Source of the DNA: Modestobacter sp.
GTDB lineage: Bacteria > Actinomycetota > Actinomycetes > Mycobacteriales > Geodermatophilaceae
Direction of reading: 5' to 3'
DNA length: 12,784 bases
NCBI GenBank assembly: GCA_025966175.1
Contig: JAOPVN010000001.1
Coordinates: 1 to 12,784 of the forward strand
The position numbers were made by a program, and so were the translations under genes. Below, one piece after another: positions 1 to 5,189 of the stretch. Position 1 is the stretch's first letter, and each line of letters begins with the position of its first letter. The notes under the pieces were generated by a model. That model made no database searches and was not told the origin of the DNA. It was given only the letters and a program-made list of their open reading frames with translations.

Positions 1-259
1 CCATCGCCTGGAAGCCGGTGAACAGCCGGGAGGCGCGCGGGCGGCCGTCCCAGTCGTAGGAGCGGCCCACGATGTCGGCCTCGGCGAAGCGCGGGATGAG
101 GTCCATCGGGAACTCGGCGGCGGCCCAGGCGGCGTTGACCCGCGGCTTGATCTCACTGGCCAGGAACTCCCGCAGGGCCAGCAGGTCCTTCTGCTCGTCC
201 TCGGCCAACAGCGACTGGAACCCGAAGAAGTCGGCGGGCAGCAACAGGTCTGCGGTCAT
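1..259 (-). CDS. Acyl-CoA dehydrogenase, N-terminal fragment (runs off left edge)
   Basis: The first 86 residues are visible, starting MTADLLLPADFFGFQSLL and continuing through REFLASEIKPRVNAAW, FPMDLIPRFAEADI and SYDWDGRP. This matches the N-terminal helical domain of acyl-CoA dehydrogenases, most like the glutaryl-CoA dehydrogenase branch, which often opens with a short D-F/Y-F stretch and 'REFL..EI.P..N..W'. Such flavoenzymes oxidise acyl-CoA thioesters to enoyl-CoA using FAD. The FAD-binding middle domain and the catalytic Glu lie outside the window, so the substrate cannot be assigned. The ATG at 257-259 is supported by an AGAAGG ribosome-binding site (complement of 270-275) about 10 nt upstream. 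It lies 92 bp downstream of the TMEM175-like gene on the same strand, so co-transcription is possible. Family call is good; subfamily is tentative. Confidence 0.82.
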   Translation of the reverse strand, partial: MTADLLLPADFFGFQSLLAEDEQKDLLALREFLASEIKPRVNAAWAAAEFPMDLIPRFAEADIVGRSYDWDGRPRASRLFTGFQAM

Positions 260-269
260 GGCGGCGGGG

Positions 270-275
270 CCTTCT
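270..275 (-). promoter_or_regulatory. Ribosome-binding site of the acyl-CoA dehydrogenase gene
   Basis: AGAAGG on the minus strand sits 10 nt before the ATG at 259. It is a purine-rich match to the 16S anti-SD. The other minus-strand genes upstream in this block lack such a site, so this gene is probably translated from a longer mRNA rather than a leaderless one. Confidence 0.45.
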
Positions 276-351
276 CTCTCGTCGTCGTCCTCGACGTTGC
301 GCACCGATGCTGCGCCCCATCGGCCGCCGCAGCCACCGAGCGTGGCCCAGC

Positions 352-957
352 TCACGCCCGGGAGCGAGCCCGGGCGAGCAGTCGCACGAGCGGATCGGTG
401 AGCAGGAGCAGCAGCAGCGCGTAGAAGTTGACCGCCGGGATCGCCACGCCCAGCACCAGGGCCAGCAGCACCAGGCCCGTGGTGACGACGGAGGCCACCG
501 GGCTGGGGTCGCCGGCCTCCAGGCCCTCACGCCGCAGCGCCGGACGGCGGTGCACCAGCAGGGTCAGCACGGTGACGCAGGCCGAGCTGACCGCGATGGT
601 GCCGATGTAGAGCCCGACGGAGAGCCGATCGGTGTCGTACTCCGCGATCACCTGGGTGCTGAAGGGCAGCAGCACGATCGTCAGCGCCCACAGCAGGTTG
701 ACCCGCAGGAACGCCTGGTCGTAGCTGCCCACCCGCTCGACCAGCCGGTGGTGGGCCGACCAGAGCCGCGCGATCACCGCGAAGCTGAGCGCGAAGGCCC
801 CGAACTCGGCCAGGTGGTCGGCCAGCAGCGCGGGGAGGTCCTCCTGCCGCCCCTGGCCCAGCACATCGATCAGCGGCAGCACCAGCAGCGTGATGGCAAT
901 GGCGACCACCGCGTCGAGGAAGGTGACCAGGCGGTCCAGGCCGCGGGCGGTGCGCAC
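352..957 (-). CDS. TMEM175/DUF1211 family integral membrane protein (putative potassium channel)
   Basis: The protein has 201 residues and about six hydrophobic segments (roughly 11-31, 48-66, 84-103, 112-138, 155-173 and 175-195). The opening RLVTFLDAVVAIAITLLVLP (residues 9-28) is the hallmark first helix of the bacterial TMEM175 (DUF1211) family. A W..HH motif follows the second helix (LWSAHHRLV, near residues 65-73), also typical. Family members of about 200 aa assemble as tetrameric K+ channels, so a K+ leak or membrane-potential role in the plasma membrane is inferred. The highly conserved FSD triad reads FLD here (Leu14). The start is GTG at 955-957; an in-frame TAG at 967-969 rules out a longer start. 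There is no SD, and TAGCCT lies 6 nt upstream, suggesting a leaderless mRNA. Family confident, conductance unproven. Confidence 0.85.
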   Translation of the reverse strand: MRTARGLDRLVTFLDAVVAIAITLLVLPLIDVLGQGRQEDLPALLADHLAEFGAFALSFAVIARLWSAHHRLVERVGSYDQAFLRVNLLWALTIVLLPFSTQVIAEYDTDRLSVGLYIGTIAVSSACVTVLTLLVHRRPALRREGLEAGDPSPVASVVTTGLVLLALVLGVAIPAVNFYALLLLLLTDPLVRLLARARSRA

Positions 958-963
958 GGGCGC

Positions 964-969
964 AGGCTA
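964..969 (-). promoter_or_regulatory. -10-like hexamer TAGCCT, leaderless start for the TMEM175-like gene
   Basis: On the minus strand TAGCCT is followed by exactly 6 nt and then the GTG start codon. This TAnnnT geometry is the usual signature of actinobacterial leaderless transcription. The same hexamer at the same distance precedes purT at 2232-2237. No convincing -35 was seen. Confidence 0.45.
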
Positions 970-1007
970 GGTGATCACGCCCCGGATCGGCCCCGGGCCG
1001 ACGTCAC

Positions 1008-1790
1008 TCAGTTGAGCGGGCGGGTGCCGGCCGGCAGCGTGCCGCCGGCGACCATCTCGGTGACGGCGTCCTGCAGCGCGGTCAGCGCCACCCGCTGGGT
1101 GAACGGACCGGTCGAGACCCGTGCGACGCCGAGCTCCTCCAGCTCGCGTGCCGGCAGCGAGGCCCCCGGGACGCTGATCACGGTGAGCCTGCGCGGGCCC
1201 AGGGCATCGACGAGCGCGGCGATCTCCTCGCGCGCGACGACGCCGGGGACGAACACCACCGGTGCCCCGGCCGCCAGGAACGCCTGCCCCCGCTGGGCGG
1301 CCTCGGCGAGCACCGCGGACCGGTCGGCGTCCGGCCCGGCCTTGAGGAACGCGTCGGTACGGGCATTGAGCACGAAGTCGATGCCGGCGTCCCGGCCGGC
1401 GCGCAGCACCGCCTCCACCGCGGCCACCGCGTCGTCGATCGGCTTCATCTGGTCCTCGAGGTTGCCGCCGACGACGCCGGCCGCGATCGCCCGCCGGGCG
1501 GTCTCCCCCGCGTCGCCGTAACCGGCCTCGAAGTCCATGGTCACCGGGACGTCGACCGCCGCGACGATCCGCCCGACCATGTCCAGGTGCAGGTCGAGCG
1601 GGATGTGCTCGCCGTCCTCGTAGCCGAAGGTCGCCGCGATCGAGTGGCTCGCCGTCGCCAGCGCCCGCACTCCGGGCGTGCCGGCGACCACCTGGGCGGA
1701 GACCACGTCCCACACGTTGGTGAGCGTCAGGATCTCGGGGGCGGTGTGCAGGTCGAGGAGGGTGCGGGCGCGGGTTGCCAGGTTGGCCAT
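1008..1790 (-). CDS. Isocitrate lyase/PEP mutase superfamily protein
   Basis: This 260-residue TIM-barrel enzyme belongs to the phosphoenolpyruvate mutase/isocitrate lyase superfamily, common in actinobacteria. Visible landmarks are TLTNVWDVVSA (22-32), ATASHSIAATFGYEDGE (45-61), the metal-binding strand MDFEAGYGD (D86, E88), GGNLED (108-113, E112) and LNARTDAF (141-148, R144). These cover the Mg2+/carboxylate site of the family. The K(K/R)CGH loop that carries the catalytic Cys of isocitrate and methylisocitrate lyases is absent: the equivalent stretch reads DQMKPIDD. C-C lyase activity is therefore unlikely, and oxaloacetate-hydrolase-like or C-P chemistry is possible. No phosphonate genes are nearby. 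I chose the ATG at 1790 because family proteins start shortly before this point and TACCTT lies 7 nt upstream. An in-frame GTG at 1826 would add 12 residues. Confidence 0.85.
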   Translation of the reverse strand: MANLATRARTLLDLHTAPEILTLTNVWDVVSAQVVAGTPGVRALATASHSIAATFGYEDGEHIPLDLHLDMVGRIVAAVDVPVTMDFEAGYGDAGETARRAIAAGVVGGNLEDQMKPIDDAVAAVEAVLRAGRDAGIDFVLNARTDAFLKAGPDADRSAVLAEAAQRGQAFLAAGAPVVFVPGVVAREEIAALVDALGPRRLTVISVPGASLPARELEELGVARVSTGPFTQRVALTALQDAVTEMVAGGTLPAGTRPLN

Positions 1791-1797
1791 GCCACGG

Positions 1798-1803
1798 AAG
1801 GTA
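1798..1803 (-). promoter_or_regulatory. -10-like hexamer TACCTT, leaderless start for the PEP mutase-like gene
   Basis: On the minus strand TACCTT is followed by 7 nt and the ATG at 1790. No SD is present. The site supports the ATG over the GTG at 1826 and suggests this gene has its own promoter inside the 42-bp gap after the SRPBCC gene. Confidence 0.4.
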
Positions 1804-1832
1804 GCCAGCTGTCGCCGAGTCGACACGTCGAC

Positions 1833-2189
1833 TCATTGACCGTACGAGAGCCGCAGGTCCGACCAGAGCAGATGGTTCACCCGGTGCCGCAGATGGCCGA
1901 TGAGGCTCGTGTCCGGCGGTTCGGCCGGGGTGGTCAGCGTCCAGCGCAGCGCCGTCCCGGTGCCGGCCGGCCGCAGCTCGAAGGTCAGGACGTCGTCCGG
2001 ACGGCGCGGCCACAGCGAGGACCACACCAGCAGCTCCGGCTCCTGCGCCGTCAGCACCCGCGGCTCGACCTCGTCCTCGAGCAGCCGCAGCCACAGCCGG
2101 GCGCCGGGCTGGTGCGGGTCGGCGAGTGAGCGCCAGACCACGTGCGTCGGCGCGGGGAGGCTGCGTTCACGCCGGCCGATCTCGTGCAC
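1833..2189 (-). CDS. Small SRPBCC (START-like) superfamily protein
   Basis: The 118-residue protein opens with RRERSLPAPTHVVWRSLADP, the 'basic strand + ApaevVWr.l.dP' pattern of polyketide cyclase/Bet v 1-like SRPBCC proteins. Later come strands ELLVWSSLWPRRPDDVLTFEL and GTGTALRWTLTTP, and a C-terminal helix RHRVNHLLWSDLRLSYG. Such proteins form a hydrophobic ligand-binding groove. It is shorter than the usual 140-150 residues, so the fold is compact. Ligand and role are unknown, and no partner gene is evident. The start is GTG at 2187-2189, with no SD and a TACGGT hexamer 6 nt upstream. It is divergent from purT with a 54-bp spacer. The N-terminal and C-terminal patterns support the family; the function is open. 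Confidence 0.72.
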   Translation of the reverse strand: MHEIGRRERSLPAPTHVVWRSLADPHQPGARLWLRLLEDEVEPRVLTAQEPELLVWSSLWPRRPDDVLTFELRPAGTGTALRWTLTTPAEPPDTSLIGHLRHRVNHLLWSDLRLSYGQ

Positions 2190-2195
2190 ACCACG

Positions 2196-2201
2196 ACCGT
2201 A
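2196..2201 (-). promoter_or_regulatory. -10-like hexamer TACGGT, leaderless start for the SRPBCC gene
   Basis: On the minus strand TACGGT precedes the GTG at 2189 by 6 nt, with no SD between them. It lies 30 bp from the opposing purT hexamer, so the 54-bp spacer appears to hold two back-to-back promoters. Confidence 0.42.
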
Positions 2202-2231
2202 GGGCCCCGCCTGCGCCGAGCCGGGCCTCTC

Positions 2232-2237
2232 TAGCCT
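2232..2237 (+). promoter_or_regulatory. -10-like hexamer TAGCCT, leaderless start for purT
   Basis: TAGCCT, then 6 nt, then the ATG at 2244. There is no purine-rich SD in the preceding 20 nt. Hexamer and spacing are identical to those before the TMEM175-like gene (964-969), which makes coincidence less likely. No PurR-type or purine-riboswitch structure fits in this short space. Confidence 0.45.
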
Positions 2238-2243
2238 GTTCGC

Positions 2244-3434
2244 ATGGTCTCCCTGGGCACCCCGCTGTCTCCCTCAGCCACCCGCGTGCTGCTGCTGGGC
2301 AGCGGTGAGCTGGCCAAGGAGGTGCTGATCGCGCTGCAGCGCCTGGGCGTGGAGACCATCGCCGTCGACCGGTACCAGGACGCACCCGGCCACCAGGTCG
2401 CCCACCACCAGCGCACCATCACGATGAGCGACCCAGAGCAGCTGCGGGCGCTGATCGAGGCGGAGCGGCCGGACGTCGTCGTCCCGGAGATCGAGGCGAT
2501 CGCCACCCAGACGCTGGTGGAGCTGGAGGCCGAGGGGGTGCGCGTCGTCCCCACCGCACGGGCCGCCCGGCTGACCATGGACCGCGAGGGCATCCGCCGG
2601 CTGGCCGCCGAGACCCTCGGCCTGCCGACGAGTGAGTACCGCTTCTGCGACTCGCTGGAGGAGCTGCGCGCGGCCACCGCCGAGGTCGGCTTCCCGTGCG
2701 TGGTGAAGCCGGTGATGTCCAGCTCGGGCAAGGGCCAGAGCAAGCTGGACGGGCCGGACGACGTCGAGCCCGCGTGGGACTACGCGATGGCCGGCGGGCG
2801 GGTGGCCGGCACCCGGGTGATCGTCGAGGGCTTCGTCGACTTCGACTACGAGATCACCTTGCTGACCGTGCGCTCGATCGCCGACGGCGAGACGATCACC
2901 TCCTTCTGCGCGCCGATCGGGCACCGCCAGGAGGCCGGCGACTACGTGGAGAGCTGGCAGCCGCAGCCGATGTCGGCGGTCGCGCTGGACCGGGCGCAGG
3001 CGATCGCCGCGGCGGTCACCGGCGAGCTCGGCGGGCTCGGCATCTTCGGGGTCGAACTGTTCGTGCGCGGGGACGACGTGTGGTTCTCCGAGGTCAGCCC
3101 GCGCCCGCACGACACCGGCATGGTCACGATGTCGACGCAGTGGCAGAACGAGTTCGAGCTGCACGCCCGGGCACTGCTGGGGCTGCCGGTCGACACGACG
3201 CTGCGCAACCCCGGCGCCTCGGCCGTCGTCTACGGCGGGGTGGAGGCCACCGGGATCACCTTCGACGGCGTCGACGAAGCACTAGCGCTGCCCGGGGTGG
3301 ACCTGCGGCTGTTCGGCAAGCCGGAGAGCTTCACCCGCCGCCGGATGGGCGTGGCGCTGGCCCGGGCCGAGGACGTCGACACCGCGCGCGCCACCGCTCG
3401 TGAGGCGGCCGGCAAGGTACGACCGCGCAGCTGA
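2244..3434 (+). CDS. purT: Formate-dependent phosphoribosylglycinamide formyltransferase (GAR transformylase 2)
   Basis: This 396-residue ATP-grasp enzyme converts GAR plus formate plus ATP to formyl-GAR in de novo purine synthesis, bypassing the folate-dependent PurN. The N-terminal preATP-grasp domain shows VLLLGSGELAKEV and AVDRYQDAPGHQVAHH, both near-diagnostic of PurT. The ATP-grasp core shows PCVVKPVMSSSGKGQSK (around 151-167), EGFVDFDYEIT, and the metal-ligand stretch WFSEVSPRPHDTGMVT (about 280-295). The C-terminal biotin-carboxylase-like part shows ASAVVYGG and FGKPESFTRRRMGVALA. Length matches the family (about 390-400 aa). The ATG at 2244 fits the conserved N-terminus, with a short Ser/Pro lead-in. 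No other pur genes are adjacent, so it is probably a stand-alone unit closed by the hairpin at 3444-3466. Confidence 0.97.
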   Translation: MVSLGTPLSPSATRVLLLGSGELAKEVLIALQRLGVETIAVDRYQDAPGHQVAHHQRTITMSDPEQLRALIEAERPDVVVPEIEAIATQTLVELEAEGVRVVPTARAARLTMDREGIRRLAAETLGLPTSEYRFCDSLEELRAATAEVGFPCVVKPVMSSSGKGQSKLDGPDDVEPAWDYAMAGGRVAGTRVIVEGFVDFDYEITLLTVRSIADGETITSFCAPIGHRQEAGDYVESWQPQPMSAVALDRAQAIAAAVTGELGGLGIFGVELFVRGDDVWFSEVSPRPHDTGMVTMSTQWQNEFELHARALLGLPVDTTLRNPGASAVVYGGVEATGITFDGVDEALALPGVDLRLFGKPESFTRRRMGVALARAEDVDTARATAREAAGKVRPRS

Positions 3435-3443
3435 GCGCGCCGG

Positions 3444-3466
3444 CCGCCGTCCCCACGGGACGGCGG
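3444..3466 (+). terminator. Hairpin after purT (intrinsic-terminator-like, no U tract)
   Basis: A perfect 10-bp stem: CCGCCGTCCC at 3444-3453 pairs with GGGACGGCGG at 3457-3466 across a CAC loop. It begins 10 bp after the purT stop codon. No T run follows, as is common for actinobacterial terminators. It separates purT from the DUF2786 gene. Confidence 0.7.
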
Positions 3467-3468
3467 TG

Positions 3469-3490
3469 TCCACACCCGCCGATCCACACC
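3469..3490 (+). repeat. Short direct repeat TCCACACC x2 upstream of the DUF2786 gene
   Basis: TCCACACC occurs at 3469-3476 and again at 3483-3490 with a 14-bp period. It is followed by an inverted repeat (CGCACCG at 3494-3500, CGGTGCG at 3503-3509). The pair lies 35-55 bp before the GTG start, where an activator or repressor site could sit. It may equally be chance in GC-rich DNA. Confidence 0.25.
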
Positions 3491-3512
3491 GCCCGCACCG
3501 ACCGGTGCGCGG

Positions 3513-3518
3513 CAGCCT
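3513..3518 (+). promoter_or_regulatory. -10-like hexamer CAGCCT, leaderless start for the DUF2786 gene
   Basis: CAGCCT, then 6 nt (GACTCC), then GTG at 3525, with no SD. It differs by one base from the TAGCCT boxes before purT and the TMEM175-like gene and has the same spacing. It is the weakest member of the set. Confidence 0.3.
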
Positions 3519-3524
3519 GACTCC

Positions 3525-4772
3525 GTGACCCCGAGGACGCTGAGGAGCTCGACGACCGTGGACGACGTACTGCGCCTGCTGCTGGCCGGCGCCCGGCTCG
3601 CCGCCCAGCCCGGCGTGACCGGACAGGAGCTGGACCGGGTCGTCGACCGGTTACTCGTCCGTGACCCCGCGGTGGACTCCGACGGCCAGGCCCAGGAGGT
3701 GCTGCGCGGACTGCTCCCCTCGCTCTGGGAGGGCGGCTGGCAACCCGCCGACGTGGCTCATGTCGTCCGGCGGAAGGTCAGCCATCGGGCGGCCCGGCTG
3801 GTCGCGGCCGTCATCACCGATCAGGCATCCGCGGAGGGCGTGGCCGGGAAGGCGCCACGCGCCTGGACGGCTCAGCTGGCCGAGATCGACGGCGAGGCGC
3901 GCACCGTGGCCGGCTGGTGGCGGGCCGAGGAGATCGCCCCGGCGGCGGCCTGGCGAGACGTGCTGCGGGTGATCGGCCTGCTGCGCGGGCTGCCGCGGTT
4001 GGAGCAGCTGCTGCCGCCGCCGTCGGGCTGGTCTGCCGCGCTGCTGGCGGACAGCAGCTGGGAGGACGTGGTCGACGCACGGGCGCTCAGCCGCATCCGC
4101 GGGCTGCTCGCCAAGGCGGAGTCGACCGACTTCGAGGCGGAGGCCGACGCGCTGACCGCGAAGGCGCAGGAGCTCATGGCCCGGCACGCCATCGACACCG
4201 CGATGCTCGGGCCGAACGGCGGCGGGGCGTCCGGCTCCGCGGTGACCGCCCGGCGGCTGCACCTCGATGATCCGCACGCGGAGGCCAAGGCGGCCGTCGT
4301 GCAGGCGGTGGGGACGGCGAACGGGGTGCGCGTGGTGCTGATGCCGGCGTTCGGCATCGCGACGCTGGTGGGGATGCCCGGCGACCTCGAGGCCGTGGAG
4401 CTGATGGTCACCTCGCTGCTGGTGCAGGTGAGCCGGGCACTGGCCGAGGCGGCGCGGACCGGCGGGGCCCGCGCCCGGTCGACGGCGTACCGCCGCGGCT
4501 TCCTCTACTCCTATGCCCAGCGGATCGAGGAGCGGCTGACCGAGGCCCGTGACCAGGCTCGGGCCGAGGCGACCGTGACCTACGGGGCCGCGCTGGCGCC
4601 GGTGCTCGCCGATCGCCAGGCCGCGGTGGACGAGGCGATGGAGGAGCTGTTCCCGTCGGTGCGCCGGCGGAGCGGCCGCATGGTCGACCCGGCCGGCTGG
4701 CACGCCGGCCGGCAGGCCGCGGACACCGCGGACCTCGGTGACGGGCCCGGGCGGCTCGCTCACGGCGGCTGA
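3525..4772 (+). CDS. DUF2786 domain-containing protein
   Basis: The 415-residue protein has a diagnostic DUF2786 helical hairpin at about 190-228 (RIRGLLAKAESTDFEAEADA, then TAKAQELMARHAID). It is followed by a mixed alpha/beta region containing NGVRVVLMPAFGIATLVGM and the helix RSTAYRRGFLYSYAQRIEERL, which typically follows DUF2786 in actinobacterial homologues. The N-terminal 180 residues are helical (ADVAHVVRRKVSHRAARLV) and belong to the same lineage-specific architecture. No signal peptide, membrane segment or recognisable catalytic motif is seen, so it is a cytosolic protein of unknown function. The start is GTG at 3525. It is not obviously linked to purT (hairpin between them) and converges on the 60-aa minus-strand ORF. 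Confidence 0.85.
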   Translation: MTPRTLRSSTTVDDVLRLLLAGARLAAQPGVTGQELDRVVDRLLVRDPAVDSDGQAQEVLRGLLPSLWEGGWQPADVAHVVRRKVSHRAARLVAAVITDQASAEGVAGKAPRAWTAQLAEIDGEARTVAGWWRAEEIAPAAAWRDVLRVIGLLRGLPRLEQLLPPPSGWSAALLADSSWEDVVDARALSRIRGLLAKAESTDFEAEADALTAKAQELMARHAIDTAMLGPNGGGASGSAVTARRLHLDDPHAEAKAAVVQAVGTANGVRVVLMPAFGIATLVGMPGDLEAVELMVTSLLVQVSRALAEAARTGGARARSTAYRRGFLYSYAQRIEERLTEARDQARAEATVTYGAALAPVLADRQAAVDEAMEELFPSVRRRSGRMVDPAGWHAGRQAADTADLGDGPGRLAHGG

Positions 4773-4797
4773 GCGCCGGTCGCGCCCTTGGTGGAGC

Positions 4798-4810
4798 GCC
4801 GCTGCGCGGC
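4798..4810. other. Small hairpin in the convergent intergenic region
   Basis: GCCGC (4798-4802), loop TGC, GCGGC (4806-4810), 25 bp after the DUF2786 stop. The 5-bp stem is short for a terminator. It is the first of three hairpins between the convergent genes. The rest of 4773-4911 holds the 25-bp repeat pair and no supportable gene. Confidence 0.3.
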
Positions 4811-4825
4811 CCTCTCCTGGCGTGT

Positions 4826-4850
4826 CCTGAGCGTGCGAGGGGTGGGGAGA
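4826..4850 (+). repeat. 25-bp direct repeat, copy 1
   Basis: Starts CCTGAGCGTGCGAGG and ends GGTGGGGAGA. It is identical over 25 bp to 4874-4898, with a 48-bp period. It is followed by TCAGG (4851-4855), which can pair with the CCTGA at its own start. Confidence 0.85.
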
Positions 4851-4861
4851 TCAGGCCCCCT

Positions 4862-4878
4862 TCAGGGCACCGCCCTGA
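4862..4878 (+). terminator. Hairpin between convergent genes, overlapping repeat copy 2
   Basis: TCAGGGC (4862-4868), loop ACC, GCCCTGA (4872-4878): a perfect 7-bp stem. Its 3' arm is the first five bases of the second 25-bp repeat plus two upstream bases. The position is right for ending DUF2786 transcription, or transcription of the minus-strand gene. No T tract follows. Confidence 0.5.
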
Positions 4879-4898
4879 GCGTGCGAGGGGTGGGGAGA
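4874..4898 (+). repeat. 25-bp direct repeat, copy 2
   Basis: Exact second copy of 4826-4850. Its left end forms the right arm of the 4862-4878 hairpin, and its right end forms part of the left arm of the 4894-4913 hairpin. The repeat therefore links two stem-loops. Confidence 0.85.
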
Positions 4899-4913
4899 AG
4901 GGGGTCCTTCTTC
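4894..4913. terminator. Hairpin at the 3' end of the 60-aa ORF
   Basis: An 8-bp stem with one G-U pair: GGAGAAGG (4894-4901), loop GGGT, CCTTCTTC (4906-4913). It overlaps the stop codon of the minus-strand small ORF (4912-4914). On the minus strand the core GAAGG/CCTTC still pairs around ACCC. It is plausibly a bidirectional terminator between the convergent genes. Confidence 0.45.
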
Positions 4914-5094
4914 AGATCAGGACGTCGAAGGTCGACCCGAGGTCGCGGATGAGCATCGCCTGGTGGGTCAGGTCGGTCGCCGTGGTCAGCCAGCCGGCCA
5001 CGAACATCAACGCCTCGGCGGAGGTGTCGTCCAGCGACGCCGTCGCTGCCGCCATCCCCGCTCGAGCCACTGCACTGCACGCCAAGGTCATCAT
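4912..5094 (-). CDS. Hypothetical 60-residue protein
   Basis: The ORF begins with two consecutive ATG codons (5094 and 5091) and encodes 60 residues, opening MMTLACSAVARAGMAAATAS and ending STFDVLI. Support for translation is the strong AAAGGGG ribosome-binding site 6 nt before the first ATG, low-complexity-free sequence, and a position between a permease gene and a convergent terminator. The middle, TSAEALMFVAGWLTTATDLTHQAMLIRDL, looks like one or two amphipathic helices. A weak hydrophobic stretch at 27-38 is too short and polar for a confident membrane span. I see no lipobox, zinc motif or RiPP-type core. I do not recognise the family. It lies 95 bp downstream of the APC permease on the same strand, so it may be the last gene of that unit or separately expressed. 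Confidence 0.6.
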   Translation of the reverse strand: MMTLACSAVARAGMAAATASLDDTSAEALMFVAGWLTTATDLTHQAMLIRDLGSTFDVLI

Positions 5095-5100
5095 GACCGG

Positions 5101-5107
5101 CCCCTTT
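5101..5107 (-). promoter_or_regulatory. Strong ribosome-binding site of the 60-aa ORF
   Basis: AAAGGGG on the minus strand, 6 nt before the tandem ATGs at 5094/5091. It is the best-spaced SD among the minus-strand genes here and is the main reason the small ORF is called. Confidence 0.55.
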
Positions 5108-5171
5108 CGTCTCTCCAGGAGTCGGCAGGAGGGCGGAGTTCCTGTAGCGACACCACCCGAAAGGCGCACAG

Positions 5172-5186
5172 CTGCCACCCAGGCAG
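5172..5186 (-). terminator. Weak hairpin just after the APC permease stop
   Basis: CTGCC, loop of 5, GGCAG: a 5-bp stem located 3-18 nt after the permease stop codon on the minus strand. It is too short to be a convincing terminator and could be an attenuator between the permease and the 60-aa ORF. Confidence 0.25.
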
Positions 5187-5189
5187 AAC

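Noticed and set aside
3466..3490. DnaA boxes (GTGTCCACA and CGATCCACA) suggesting an origin
   Set aside because: Only two imperfect matches to the TTGTCCACA consensus, and no dnaA, dnaN or AT-rich unwinding region nearby.
4826..4898. CRISPR array
   Set aside because: Only two repeat copies, a 23-bp spacer that forms a hairpin with the repeat, and no cas genes.
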